DNA from: Argyresthia goedartella
Lineage: Eukaryota; Arthropoda; Insecta; Lepidoptera; Argyresthiidae
Assembly: GCA_949825045.1 (NCBI GenBank)
Contig: OX463806.1
Coordinates: 39,828,208 to 39,892,207 of the forward strand
Reading direction: 5' to 3'
Length of the DNA: 64,000 bases
Below, piece by piece: positions 49,561 to 61,238 of this stretch. Every line of letters starts with the position of its first letter. The first letter of the stretch is position 1. The notes beneath the pieces were generated by a model that was not told the DNA's origin, did not search any database, and worked only from the letters and a program-made list of their open reading frames with translations. The translations under genes and the position numbers were made by a program.

Positions 49561-50941
49561 CTATGGAAGAGAGAGGTAATGATCTTTCAAGCGAATCTTA
49601 AAAACGTTAAGTGACGGTCTGTCCCTGATGGCACTGGGGAGCTTGTTCCAGAGCCTGATAGCACTGATCCTGAATCCTTGCCCATATGCGACTTGAGTTG
49701 TGTTGAGGAGTTGCAAGCAGCGACCGAGTGTTTGATCTCCGAGACCTATCCGAAGAAAGAAAATCAAACCGATCACGCAGGAAGCTGGGGTAGCGAGGGT
49801 TGTGCAGAATATTGAAGAGTAGAATGAGAACATGGGTATCCCGGCGAAGACGAATTGGAAGCCACTGCAGTTCCCTACGATACTGGGAGACATGGTCATA
49901 CTTACGCAGTCCGAATACAAACCGAATCCCGAGATTTTGAAGTCGCTCGAGTTTGTTCAGTTGCTCTTCGTTCGCGCTGATCCAGCTGACATCTGCGTTA
50001 TCAATTAGAGGAAGGAGAAGAGACTGGGCAAGAGTAATTTTAGTATGACGAGGCAGAAAGTTTTGAAGGCGCCTGAGGGAGTGAAATGTGGCAAAGACTC
50101 GTCTGCTAACTTCGCAGACGTGAGCAGACCATGAAAGCAGATTGTCAAAGATAACTCCTAGATTTTTTGCCTTAGTACTGTACGGAATTATGGTTCCATC
50201 ATAAGTTACAGGAACAAGAGGCAGATGCTGTAACTTATTATGGGAGTGTCTGGAGCCGACAATCATGGCTTGCGACTTACTGGGATTGACAAGTAGTCCA
50301 TGAGACAGAGCCCAGCCCCTGATGTTCTCGAGATCGGCATTTAATGCACCCACAGAAGAAATCATATCACTTGGAGAGAAATGGCGGTAGATTTGCAGAT
50401 CATCGGCATAAAGATGGTAAGAAGAAGAAATGGCATCCGAAATGGAATTGATGAAGACGGAGAAAAGAAGAGGGGAAAGAATACCACCCTGAGGAACTCC
50501 AGAAGAAAGGTCGCACCACTCCGTGGAAGTCTCCTCGGACCTAATACGCTGCTGACGACCTCTCAGGTAGGAGCCGAACCAGCTGGCAGCGGCCGAGCAG
50601 ACATTCAGGGACTTCAGTATCTCAACGAGGATGTCAAAATCAACACAGTTAAAGGCACTCCTAAAGTCTAGTAACGCTAACACAGTGATCTGCTTGATAT
50701 CCATTGCCGATTCAATGTCATCGGTCACTTTAAGTAAGGCCGAGACGGTACTATGACCCGGCTTGAATCCGGACTGGAATTGATTCAACAGCCTGTTAGA
50801 GGAAAGATAGGAAGAGAGTTGAGTGTGGACAATCGATTCAAGGACTTTGGAAAGGAAAGGCAGGATAGATATTGGACGATAATCTTTAAATGAGGAGGGA
50901 TTTGAGGTTTTGGGAGAGGGATAACTAACGCCTTTTTCCAC
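49561..50941 (-). pseudogene. LINE family A ORF2: reverse transcriptase
   Basis: RPISILPFLSKVLESIVH, SGVPQGGILSPLLFSVF and YHLYADDLQIYRHFS are reverse transcriptase motifs, with the C-terminal region QSLLLPLIDNADVSW following. The last 60 residues lie in another frame (from about 49740), showing a frameshift there. Confidence 0.92.
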
Positions 50942-52275
50942 ACATTAGGAAAAGAACACTGAGATAGAGAGAAGTTAACAATGTGTGTAATGGCAGGTAG
51001 GAGGAAATAAAGGATGCTGTTTATCATTCTCGAGCAGATACTGTCGTCACCCACAGCTTTTGAGGAGATGGCAAGCACTGCCTTCTTAACCGTGTCAATT
51101 TCGACAAGACTGAAGACGAATGGAGTGGTGATGGGAGATGGCTTGAAGCGCAGAGAATGCAGGGTGGCATCTTTAACAGAGGGATTCATTACAACAGGAG
51201 GGTCGGAGAGGAAACTATTAAGACCATTGAGATCGACATCACCAACCAATTGATTCTGGGACTTGCCAACACCAAGGGTTCTAAGGAACTTCCACACTTG
51301 AGCCGGGGTATAATTTTCGATGCACTCATAGATATGGCGGCGCTTGGCAGCGCGACACATATGGTTGCACCGATTGCGGAGACATTTGAAGGCAGCAAAG
51401 TTTTCATCAGTGGGGTCCTTTTTGTAGAATCTTTTGGGTCTGTTCTTCTTTTCCATCAATCGCTTGATGGGATCAGAGAGCCAGGGCGCAGGGAGATGTT
51501 TTACTCGAACCTTTTTTACTGGTGCGTGCTTATCGTAGAGTCCCAGAATAATTGTGTTGAAGTGGTGAATCTTGTCGTCAACGGTCTCACTAGTGATGAC
51601 AGGCGACCAATCAATCGAGGCGGCATCAGACTTTAGGACAGTAGGGCCTATACCCCTAAAACTACGAACAAAAACGAATTTACCTCTGCTTTTAGGAGGC
51701 CTAACCTTGTACGATAGATACACTAGGTCATGGAAAGAGAAAGGATAGTTAAATTGACTATGGACAGCAACTTTGTCTACATTAGAGGTTATCATGATAT
51801 CGAGAAGAGATGGAGTGCAATGGGGCTGAAAATGAGTAGCGTTGAGAGGAAGAATATGCAAATTGAAAGAATTGATAATGGCCTGGAGTTGGGCAGAGCG
51901 AGAGTCATTCTTAATAAGACAAGTATTAAAATCGCCGAGGATGAGAGTGTTATCATAAAGAGGAGTCAGCTCATTGAGCAGAGACTCGAATGTATCGAAG
52001 TAATCAATGTGAAGAGAGGGACTGTAGAGAACACCGAGCAAAACTTTATTATGGTGAAGACAGATTTCAAGGAAAATATGTTCTGCCGACTCAGAGTACA
52101 CATTCGGGGAAGCACTTACAACTCTACAAGGAATGTCGGAGCGGAGGTAAATGGCTACACCACCACCTGCCTTCCCAACTCTGTCGTTCCGATAGAGCCG
52201 GAAATCAGGCAATGAGTACATGGTGGATTGTAGGGACGGTTTCAGAAACGATTCTGATATAAGAATTCCATCCAC
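50785..52275 (-). pseudogene. LINE family A ORF2: endonuclease
   Basis: APE-type endonuclease: ILISESFLKPSL (Glu), YRNDRVGKAGGGVAIYLRSD, then LILGDFNTCL (catalytic DFN) and SFHDLVYLSYK (catalytic His). It then runs into the reverse transcriptase N-terminal region and breaks by a one-base shift near 50900. Further start sequence lies upstream to 52497 in broken form. Confidence 0.9.
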
Positions 52276-52763
52276 ATGTTTGCTACTAAACGCCTCAAGT
52301 AGGTCCAGGTAACTGGAGTGGATGCTCTGGGCATTTATATGAACGAGGTTAAGATTATTTTCCAGGCCACCAAAGACAGTCGAGAGTTTGGCCGATAACG
52401 ATTCTCCACAATGGAGGTGTCGTTCGCCATATTTGTATAATCATCGCTTGATGAACATGATAAAATACAGTTGTCAAAAATATTACGCATGCTATCCATA
52501 TATAATAGTTAAAATATAATATTAATACTTATAAACTGTCACTACTAAATTTTATCCTGGTTGTTTTCTGTTAGGTTCTGGTTAGGTTCGTATCGCTACA
52601 CGACAACTTATAATCATCATTATCAAACACCACTGATATCGAGAGATAGGTTGAGGGGCGTGGCACGTGCGAACAAATGTAGCTCCGACAGGTTAGATAT
52701 TAAAAATTCTCGGTAGTCACCGGGCGACCGCAGTGACGAATTCATTTCCGTTGTTTTTCGAAA

Positions 52764-52843
52764 ATGCCGACCTGTGCAATACTCACGTGCAAAAATAGAA
52801 GCGAGATTGTCAACTCCAAGAACGCCGGTGTCACATGTCACTT
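52764..52843 (+). CDS. Possible THAP zinc-finger first exon
   Basis: ATG at 52764 opens MPTCAILTCKNRSEIVNSKN then AGVTCHL, ending at donor GTAAGT. MPxCxxxxCxNRS is the signature start of a THAP domain (C2-C-H zinc-binding); the matching His part would be on the next exon. It lies within the intron of the unrecognised gene. The following exon was not found, so a transposon-derived (P-like) or host THAP gene are both possible. Confidence 0.6.
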
Positions 52844-55028
52844 GTAAGTCTCATTCCAACTATTATTTCTTCTTAAAACACAAGAAATAAACATTATTAC
52901 GAAAATAAATCATTCGCGGAAAATTCGTCACGAGTTGACATTAAAGTGACAACGTCATGTTGTTCTCGCTAAGTTTACTATACATTGCTTGTTTTGTATC
53001 TTAATTTCACTACTTATTGCTAAGCTAACACGCAATGAATATTTCACACTTATCTAAGTACTAAAGCAAAGATGCATCGTGATACGGAGGCGAACTGTTA
53101 CACGCACACAGAGACGACATATAGTGATGGGGATAGTGATAGGATAATTATGTTTTTGAATCGATAGATTTATCATTCCGCAATTACTAATATAGTTAAT
53201 GTAATAATATAGTTATTTTATTTCTCATAATACGTAAGTTTATTGTTAGTTATTCCAATGATTGCCAAACAGGCAGTTTAGATTTTAAGTTTGTTTAAAA
53301 CCTCGCCCGACGAAGGATAATGGGGTGTTATAAGTATTGATCGGAAATTCCGATGCTTTCAGTCAGGTCCGAAGAGTTCACAGTTATTCTACCTTCAGAA
53401 ACCTCTTTGCCTCTCTTTCTAGCTGTAAGGATTCTGTTGAAAAAAAGAAGAGAGGCAAAGGGGTCTCGTATGTCGTATGTCGTATAAATATGTCGAATTT
53501 ACAAACAATTTACTATTTTATTTATAGAACCCGGCATTGTATACGACTGTCTATACCAGTGTCTATAACTTATAATCGATCGATGATACACGCTGTCCTT
53601 GCATTGTCCCAACACTAGCTCGACTAGCTAGTATACCTGCGGTAGTGTGGGTGTGTTCGGACGATAGGTGCATGACATTACACTGACCAATAAAAACGGA
53701 GGGATTGATGTACGAGTGGTGTAAATGTATGCGTGTTCTTAGTTTTCGGCGACACTGGTTCCGATACAAGCTTAGCGCCAAGGGCCTATCTCTCGATATC
53801 TGTGTCAAACACCAAGCAAAATATATGCATGACAAAAATTCAATGTTACAATACTTGGATCAAAACATGCAAAGGTGAAACGCAAAAATAGAGAAAAAAA
53901 AAAGAAAAAAAAAGACAAGTGTGTTCTGTGGACAAGTTTGTGTCAACAACAGATTGACAGATGATGACATTAGGTATAAAATTTGAGCAGACCATGAAGC
54001 GAAAAAATATAATTTAACTATGAGAATCGAGGGTTGTAAGAAGAAAAGTACAAAAATTCATACCCACGCGAAAATAAAATCGACTTGTGCGTAACCCGAC
54101 CAAAATACGAAGTGCGGTGAGGAGACCGCGTCGCCGACCGACGAATCATTTTTGGATTGCCCTCAATTTGATTTGGATTGCCCTCAAGACTCTGATTCTG
54201 GGATATCTACAGACGGTAAGACAATTTAAACTACATCTTAGGCTGCACCTGGCCCACTTGAGCGGGGCCTTTGTGCATGTCCCCTTCGCCTGCACATCTA
54301 CTTCAGCCATCCCAACTCCTGCACCAGCTGGAGAAGGAGGCCTGGGTGTTCTAGGAGCTCGTGGGTGTTTGTTGTGTCCCCTAGGATAGCCGTCCTGGTG
54401 CAGGCGCTACAACCCCCTTGTAGAAGATAGAAGATATATATAGAAGAGATAAGATTTGGCTGGCCTCACATGGCTGGAATACCTTCCTGCATTCAGACTT
54501 CAGTGCATTCGGCATTAAAAAGCGCGGAAATACATACAATTTAGTATAGGGCAGTGATCAATCTGATTTTTATCCACATCGGCACATCTTTCAAATTTCA
54601 AAACTTCAATGGAGTCTAATCGGTATTAAAAGAGTTTCTTATACCAAATCTTTATGAAGATCTTACAAAAACATCAGCATGTCAATTTTTTTAAATGAGT
54701 CTATCTAATTAATACTTGGAAGTAATAAATAATAATCCATTAGTTAATTGACATGTTGGGATAAGGCTGCTATTGTGGGCATATAGGTACAACAAATAGC
54801 TATTTGTTTCCATCTACCCTATTAATTTAACAATGTAGAATTCTAATTGATTTGCAACTTGATTTTCAAATAAATAAATCCTTTTCGGATTCTCATTATT
54901 TATAATTTTATTGCACATAAGGACACCAGTCATAGTGCAGAAAAGAAATGTACAGCAAACTTTATTTATTAGCCTAACTTATTATCATTGCCTCATACCA
55001 CAATACCATTCTTGCTCCACAAACTCAG
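52844..55028. other. Intron sequence with weak signals
   Basis: No clear gene. A 13-bp perfect hairpin pair lies at 53405-53417 and 53448-53460. A possible exon (54104-54220) encodes CGEETASPTDESFLDCPQFD and on to DSDSGISTD before GTAAGA, but no acceptor is convincing. Elsewhere AT-rich. Confidence 0.4.
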
Positions 55029-55157
55029 CCGGCTGCTCATGGATGAATTTCAGAGCGCCCTCCGCGAGAAGCCTCCGCAGATGAAGACCCTCAAGGTGGA
55101 GTGCATCAACCATTGTCTGCAGGCAATGAGAGAGGCACTCGAGAAGCCAAACCACAT
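55029..55157 (+). CDS. Unrecognised host gene, exon 2 of 2 seen
   Basis: 129 bp, acceptor AAACTCAG, donor GTATGT. Encodes RLLMDEFQSALREKPPQMKT, LKVECINHCLQAMREALEKP and NH. Its incoming base completes the AG left by 48925-49053 (codon AGC), so both exons join in frame. Helical, no domain recognised; the matching length of 129 bp hints at a duplicated or repeating exon unit. Confidence 0.62.
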
Positions 55158-55805
55158 GTATGTAGTATCTAAGTAACTATTTTTTTTTTTACTATGCATT
55201 TAATTGAACAGCTGTGTAAACGTGGGCACAGCTGGGCTTATCCCGACTGCAGCACAGCGATAAAAGGAGGGTTATGTGTTTGACCGGTATGTGTATATGT
55301 ATGTCTGTTCCTGGATTCCCAAGTAACTTCTCAACAGCTGTGCCGATTTTAACCACTGATGTGTGGGATTCCGTCTCCGGTACCTGACACTCTGGCGCCT
55401 GTGTGTGGAGCACCCGTCTCCGGTACTGCTGTGATAGGGTTCAATTTTGCTTCGTTGCAGCATTCATGTTAACCCTATCTCTTTCTAATCTATTCAAATT
55501 GTACATGAAAGAACAGGCTATATAATGAATGAATGGATTTACGTTATTTACGAAGTATATAAATAACCTAATTCTGGAGCATTTAAGTTGAAGTTTGGTA
55601 TATGTATTTTTTTTGGTGTGGGTAGTCCTACAAGGCAACAATAAATTTTACACTCCATAATTAATTTAATTTATTTAATAACTTACAATAATTTAATGAG
55701 TATTCAGCAATAATATTACTGGCCTGGACCCTTCACTGCACATTCCCAATTGAAGAACACTACAATTTGACCAGTCAACAACCACATAACCTCAAAATCA
55801 CAAGC
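55158..55805. other. Intron sequence and start of LINE family A
   Basis: A moth repeat with CAGCTGTGCCGATTTTAACCAC lies at 55200-55440. The LINE's 5' UTR starts somewhere in 55640-55805; I cannot fix the point. Confidence 0.4.
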
Positions 55806-56588
55806 ATGGACCAGTATTCGGAGATTTCCAAAGGTATGGAAGATTTAATTTCCACATTCTCGGACCGGATGGACAAATATGACAGGGATCTACAGCTAGC
55901 TGCAACCTCTACCAGCCCCCAGGACATAAGTGGACTCGCGCAACAGTTTTCGGACTTCAAGTCCCTGATCTGGAAAGCTCTCGGAGTTCTGAAGTCGCAG
56001 ATTGAGCATCTGGGTTTGGGGCTTGACAGGCACGAGCAGATGATGCGGCGTAAGGTCCTGCTCGTTCACGGCGTGGCTGAAGAACCGGAGGAGCAGCCTG
56101 TTGCCGTTCTGACTGCAGTGTTGGCTAACCGCCTGAAGTCTCCAGATGATTGTCTCGGTGCAATCAAAGTGGTTCATCGCTTGGGTGCCAAAGGAGCGAA
56201 GACTAGGCCCCTACTTGTGCGTTTTACATCCCACGAGGCACGCAGCGAGGTGTGGGATTCAAAGAAGGCCCTAAAAGGTACGGGCATCTCGTTGACTGAG
56301 TTCCTGACGAAGTCACGTCACGATGTCTTTATGGCGGCTCGCCAACACTTTGGCGTCAGCAACTCCTGGACAACCGATGGCCGTATTTTCGTGCAGCTGC
56401 CAAACAAGACTCGTCGGAAGGTCGAGAGCTGGGCGGAGTTGCAGCCGCTTATGGACAAATTTCCCAGCAAAGAGCCCCCTCAGTCAGCCGTTAAGGGGAA
56501 GAAGTCTGCTGTGCAGAACATGTCGGCGGCCTCCACCAGGGGCGTTGTCACCAGAAGAGGAGCGTCTCAGGCTCGGGCAGCCAAATAG
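55806..56588 (+). CDS. LINE family A ORF1 (RNA-binding)
   Basis: 260 residues from the ATG. An N-terminal helical stretch (ISKGMEDLISTFSDRMDKYD) suggests a coiled coil; then VLLVHGVAEEPEEQPV and IKVVHRLGAKGAKTRPLLVR form an RRM-like domain as in L1-type ORF1 proteins. The C-terminus is basic (about residues 235-260) and would bind the element's RNA. No zinc knuckle seen. Confidence 0.88.
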   Translation: MDQYSEISKGMEDLISTFSDRMDKYDRDLQLAATSTSPQDISGLAQQFSDFKSLIWKALGVLKSQIEHLGLGLDRHEQMMRRKVLLVHGVAEEPEEQPVAVLTAVLANRLKSPDDCLGAIKVVHRLGAKGAKTRPLLVRFTSHEARSEVWDSKKALKGTGISLTEFLTKSRHDVFMAARQHFGVSNSWTTDGRIFVQLPNKTRRKVESWAELQPLMDKFPSKEPPQSAVKGKKSAVQNMSAASTRGVVTRRGASQARAAK

Positions 56589-57026
56589 TGCAGTGAGGTT
56601 ATGCAAGCGGTAGATGTCACATGCTCAGTTAAATCGCGGTCTCCATTCGACGCCCCCGTATAATTTGCTGTTTCTCATGTTTTGTGAGGTAGAATGTCTT
56701 TTTAACTTATTATTTTTACTTTTCTGTTTCGCTAAATCCTCAGAACAACTTTACTTGTCAATGTCAATCTGCCTGCTGTCATTTCACGCGACCGGTGTTG
56801 TCATTTTTTTTTTTTAATACGTTCCGATTTCTGCATCGCTGCGTAGTAGCGGTAACTCTCGCACGTGTTTTGTTCTGTCTTGTTTTCTAACGATAAAGTG
56901 TGTTGTTTTTGTGTTATTTTTTTTTGGTTACTGTTATTATTGTGTGTTAATCTAGATTCCTTTCAGCATTCCTGTGTAGTTAGGGTCTGGGTCAGTATTT
57001 ATTTATTTATTTATTAAGTAGTGTAG

Positions 57027-57072
57027 TGGCTTCGTAGGCAGGGTCACTGCCGACTCGGCCATTCGGGTCGTC
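57027..57072 (-). repeat. SINE head fragment
   Basis: Reverse copy of the first 46 bases of the SINE at 48628; nothing of its body remains. Confidence 0.75.
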
Positions 57073-57235
57073 AATTTGATGAATGATTTACCTGATGAAT
57101 GAATTTGCCTAAGTTTTTATGATAACTACTCAGTTATTGATGCAACTTTTATCCATTTTTTTTTTTTGTACTACTACCCCAGCATAATTATTTATATTGT
57201 ATTTATATATTTAAGTAGGTATATTCTTATTTTAC

Positions 57236-59152
57236 ATGGATAGTTTATGTAATATTGATAATAGTTTTTTCTCTTGTTCTTCAACCGACGACTACATTAG
57301 TGCGGAGAGTGATAACTCCCTTGTGGAGGAAACACTATCCGCCAAACTGACTTCTGTCTTTGCTGGACTCGATAATAATTTTAACATCGTTCACATCAAC
57401 GCTCAGAGTATCCACACGAGTTACCCGGACCTACTCGAGGCTTTCAGAAGTAAACATGTGGATGGTATACTTGTATCAGAATCATTTCTTAAACCGACAT
57501 TACCCTCCACTATGTACTCGCTGCCTGGGTTCCAGCTCTACCGGAACGACAGAGTTGGCAAAGCTGATGGCGGGGTGGCTATTTACCTTCGCTCGGATAT
57601 CCCTTGCAGAGTTGTTAGTGCTTCACCGTGTGAGTACTCCGAATCCGCAGAACATCTCTTCCTTGAAATTTGTCTTCGCCATAATAAAGTTCTACTCGGT
57701 GTTCTCTACAGTCCCTCACTTCACATCGATTATTTCGACTCATTTGAGTCTTTGCTCAGTGAGCTAACTCCTCTTTATAATGATACCCTCATTCTCGGCG
57801 ATTTCAATACATGCCTTCTCAAAAACGATTCCCGCTCTGCCAAACTTCAGTCCATTATAAACTCTTTCAATTTACATATTCTTCCTCTCAACGCTACTCA
57901 TTTCCAACCACATTGTACTCCCTCTCTCCTTGATCTCATGATAGTTTCTAATTTGGAAAAGGTTGCTACACAAGGACAGTTTAACTCTCCTTTCTCCTAT
58001 CATGACCTGATTTACCTCTCTTATAAGAGCAAAACCCCCAAGAGCAGAGCAAAATTTATCCACACTCGTAGCTTCAAGGGCATTAATTCTGAATCCCTTA
58101 AATCTGATGCCGCGTCGATCGACTGGTCCCCCGTCATCTCCAGTGAGTCCGTGGATGACAAGATCCACCATTTCAATACAATCATTCTGGGACTGTTCGA
58201 CAAGCATGTACCGGTCAAGAAGGTCAAGGTAAAACACCTTCCAGCTCCATGGCTCACTGATGCTATTAGGCGTCTGATGATTAAACGCAACAAAGCCAAA
58301 TGCCTCTACAAAAAGGAGCCTACAGCCGAAAATTTTTCCATCTTCAAATGCCTTCGAAACCGGTGCAATCGCATGTGTCGTGACGCCAAGCGTCGCCACA
58401 TCTTTCAGAGCTTTGAGAGCTACACTCCGGGTCAAGTATGGAAATTCCTCAAAACGCTTGGTATCGGCAAGTCTCAGGATGAATTGATTGGTAATGTTGA
58501 TCTCAGTGGTCTCAACAAATTCTTCGCGGTCCCCCCTGTCGTCATGAATCCTTTTGTAAAGGATTCCACGCTTTGTCACTTGCGCACGAAGTCAGCTCCT
58601 ACCTCCACTCCTTTTGACTTAAGACTTGTCGGAATCGATGCGGTTAAAAAGGCTGTGCTCGCTATTTCCTCTAAAGCTATAGGATTTGATAATATTTGTT
58701 CCAAAATGATCAGCATTGTACTTGACGAGCTCCTTCCTGCTATAACTCACATTATAAACCACTCACTCTCCAGTTTCTCCTTCCCTAATGTGTGGAAAAA
58801 AGCTTTAGTTATCCCTTTACCCAAAACATCTAATCCCTCCTCCTTTAAAGAGTTTCGTCCAATTTCCATCCTGCCAATCCTCTCCAAAGTCCTTGAATCC
58901 ATAGTCCATGCTCAGCTCTCCTCCTACCTTTCCACTAACAAGTTGCTGAACAAATTTCAGTCAGGATTTAGGTCGGGTCACAGTACCGTAACGGCCTTAT
59001 TCAAAGTCACTGATGACATTCAGCACGCGATGGATGAGAAACAGCTCTCTGTGATAGCACTTTTGGACTTTAGCAGCGCCTTTAACTGCGTCGATTTTGA
59101 CATTCTCGTTGAGATACTGAAGTCCCTGAACGTGTCCTCGCGACTCTGCTAG
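57236..59152 (+). CDS. LINE family A ORF2, endonuclease and start of reverse transcriptase
   Basis: 638 codons from an ATG. APE endonuclease with FNIVHINAQSIHTSYPDLLE (Asn), ILVSESFLKP (Glu), LILGDFNTCL and FSYHDLIYLSYK (catalytic His), then reverse transcriptase fingers (FRPISILPILSKVLESIVH, LLDFSSAFNCVDFD). It ends at TAG 59150-59152, caused by one extra base relative to the minus-strand copy; the rest continues at 59153-60176 in the next frame. Confidence 0.92.
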   Translation: MDSLCNIDNSFFSCSSTDDYISAESDNSLVEETLSAKLTSVFAGLDNNFNIVHINAQSIHTSYPDLLEAFRSKHVDGILVSESFLKPTLPSTMYSLPGFQLYRNDRVGKADGGVAIYLRSDIPCRVVSASPCEYSESAEHLFLEICLRHNKVLLGVLYSPSLHIDYFDSFESLLSELTPLYNDTLILGDFNTCLLKNDSRSAKLQSIINSFNLHILPLNATHFQPHCTPSLLDLMIVSNLEKVATQGQFNSPFSYHDLIYLSYKSKTPKSRAKFIHTRSFKGINSESLKSDAASIDWSPVISSESVDDKIHHFNTIILGLFDKHVPVKKVKVKHLPAPWLTDAIRRLMIKRNKAKCLYKKEPTAENFSIFKCLRNRCNRMCRDAKRRHIFQSFESYTPGQVWKFLKTLGIGKSQDELIGNVDLSGLNKFFAVPPVVMNPFVKDSTLCHLRTKSAPTSTPFDLRLVGIDAVKKAVLAISSKAIGFDNICSKMISIVLDELLPAITHIINHSLSSFSFPNVWKKALVIPLPKTSNPSSFKEFRPISILPILSKVLESIVHAQLSSYLSTNKLLNKFQSGFRSGHSTVTALFKVTDDIQHAMDEKQLSVIALLDFSSAFNCVDFDILVEILKSLNVSSRLC

Positions 59153-59231
59153 CTGGTTTGATTCGTACCTGAGAGGGCGACAGCAGCGTATCAAGTCGGA
59201 GGAGACTTCAACAGAGTGGTGTGACCTCTTT

Positions 59232-60176
59232 GTGGGAGTGCCCCAAGGTGGTATACTGTCTCCCCTTCTTTTCTCTATCTTCATTAATTCCATCTCGGAT
59301 GGACTCTCCTCGTCTTATCATCTTTATGCCGACGATCTACAGGTTTACCGACATATTTCTCTTCATGATATGGCCTCAGCCGTAGAACTGTTAAATGTAG
59401 ATCTTGATAAAATCAGGGACTGGGCCAATTCTTATGGGCTACTAGTGAACCCTAGTAAGTCTCAGGCTATGATTATTGGTTCCAGGTACTCCCATAACTC
59501 ATTACAGCATTTGTCCATTGCTCCTGTAACATATGACGGAACCATAATCTCATATAGCACGAAGGCCAAAAATCTAGGAGTTTTCTTCGATAACCAACTG
59601 TCCTGGTCAGTCCATGTCGGCGAGGTAAGTCGGCGAGTCTTTGCCAGTTTCCACTCTCTCAGGCGTCTTCAAAACTTCCTGCCTCGTCGGACAAAGATCA
59701 CGCTCGCTCAGTCTCTCCTCCTCCCCCTGATCGATTACGCAGATGTCTGCTGGGCTAGCGTGACTGAAGAGCAACTGAACAAACTCGAGCGACTTCAAAA
59801 CCTCGGGATTCGGTTTGTTTTTGGTCTGCGCAAGTTTGACCACGTCTCAGAGTATCGCAGGGAGCTGAAATGGCTCCCGATTCATCTTCGCCGGGATTCC
59901 CACATCCTCATTTGCCTCTTCAACATTTTATATAATCCTCGCTATCCTGGCTTCTTACGAGATCGTTTCGAATTTCTGTCCCCGGATAGGGTACGGAGAT
60001 CGCACACTCGATCGCTACTTACAACTCCGCAACACAATTCTGCCGCCTATGAACATGGGTTCCGACTTCGCGCCATCCAACTCTGGAACAAACTCCCCAA
60101 CGCTATTAGAGACAGTCCGTCTCTCAACATATTTAAAAGTCGGTTGAAAGAACACTATCTTTCTCTACCTTATTAA
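59232..60176 (+). pseudogene. LINE family A ORF2, rest of reverse transcriptase
   Basis: GVPQGGILSPLLFSIF and YHLYADDLQVYRHISL (palm, YADD), then DYADVCWASVTEEQLNKLER and the end RLKEHYLSLPY before TAA at 60174. Downstream of the single-base shift; both parts together would be a full ORF2. Confidence 0.92.
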
Positions 60177-60460
60177 ATCTAAGTAATTTTATTTAGGTTT
60201 TTTTTATTTTTTTTTTACATATTTAATTCTGGTATTTATGTACATATTGCTAAGTAGTTTATTGTGTTTAATTATTTTGTTTTATGTTGTGCACTTAGGT
60301 CTACCTGTTGTCAATTATTTCCTTTCCATCCTAGGTTTGCTGGAAGAAATCTCTTTATAGAGATAAGCTCGCCTTTGTCATGTCTTCTCCATTTTCCACT
60401 GTAAAATCTGTTATTTTGTGCAATAAAGTATATTGAAACTTGTAGGCCCTGCTACGTCAG

Positions 60461-60642
60461 TGAAACACAGTGGTCCAATGCTAACTGTTTATTGCAACTA
60501 CCTGCGATACATAGCACTTCCTCCACACTAAATATGCAAGTACAATGTTACTAAAACAAACGAAACTATACTTATAAGCTTACATCTAAAATATCTCCAT
60601 GACATGACTCAAGTTTACATTACTTTAACTAGATATGACACA
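60461..60642 (-). repeat. LTR of a degraded LTR retrotransposon
   Basis: On the minus strand: polypurine AAAAATGGGGAG (60643-60654), then TGTGTCATATC (60642) to CACTGTGTTTCA (60461), TG..CA, 182 bp. Upstream (60838-60996) a short frame ends ERTMRAFRREMRKKVE before a stop. The 15-base word of the LTR end recurs inverted at 61062-61076. Confidence 0.5.
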
Positions 60643-61238
60643 CTCCCCATTTTTATTTGAGGATTAACTGACATACAATATGATTACCTAGATTATAACT
60701 TAGGTACGGTTAGAATAGAACTTACACTATCTTTACAACATACTACCTTTAAAAATTATTTGAGGTGAGTTTATGTGAAAAATAAATTATTTTAACTGAT
60801 ACACAACAACATGCATATAACATGCCCGTATCACTCGACCTTTTTGCGCATTTCCCTCCGAAACGCTCGCATTGTCCTCTCACTCGCACCCTCAGGCGGC
60901 GGTATAGGCAGCGGCGACGCAGGAGTATGCGTAGACTTAATAACCGGACTTTCCTCCCTACCTGCACGGTCATGCGTTTCAATAATTTCAGTAGTCAAAG
61001 TACTTTATTACTGTAGATATTTACATATACTTAGCAAACGTTATTTTTTGCCTCTTCTCTACATTGGACCACTGTGGGAGAAGAAGGGCGTAGAAACTCC
61101 CACAGATTTATTTTTAGATCTCTTTTAAAAATAGGTTGTGCTTAACTAATACAAATATGAAAAATTTAATTGTTATGATTAATAAGCAGGAATAAATAAT
61201 TACAAAATTATTAACAGCAAGGTCTGTGTTGAGCCAGA
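60643..61238 (-). other. Remains of an LTR element interior and LINE 3' sequence
   Basis: Only a 53-codon minus-strand piece (up to about 61010) looks coding. Boundary with the neighbouring LINE is unclear. Confidence 0.35.

Larger units (their letters stand above)
49238..52500 (-). mobile_element. LINE family A, minus-strand copy (no ORF1)
   Basis: ORF2 starts at about 52497 (MDS.., matching the plus-strand copy's start) and runs to 49561 in several frames. The 3' end is an ATTC-rich tail (about 49238-49258) after TTTATTGCACAAA. It is 5'-truncated near the ORF2 start. Same family as 55806-60440. Confidence 0.9.
55806..60440 (+). mobile_element. LINE family A, nearly full-length plus-strand copy
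   Basis: ORF1 (55806-56588), ORF2 (57236-60176, one frameshift) and a 3' UTR ending CAATAAAGTATATTGAAAC near 60440. The 3' UTR shares words with the minus-strand copy's end. A SINE head fragment (57027-57072, minus) lies between the ORFs. Possibly recent, since only one base stops ORF2 being open. Confidence 0.92.

Noticed and set aside
51157..52215. Plus-strand frames of 159-161 codons
   Set aside because: Antisense to the LINE endonuclease.
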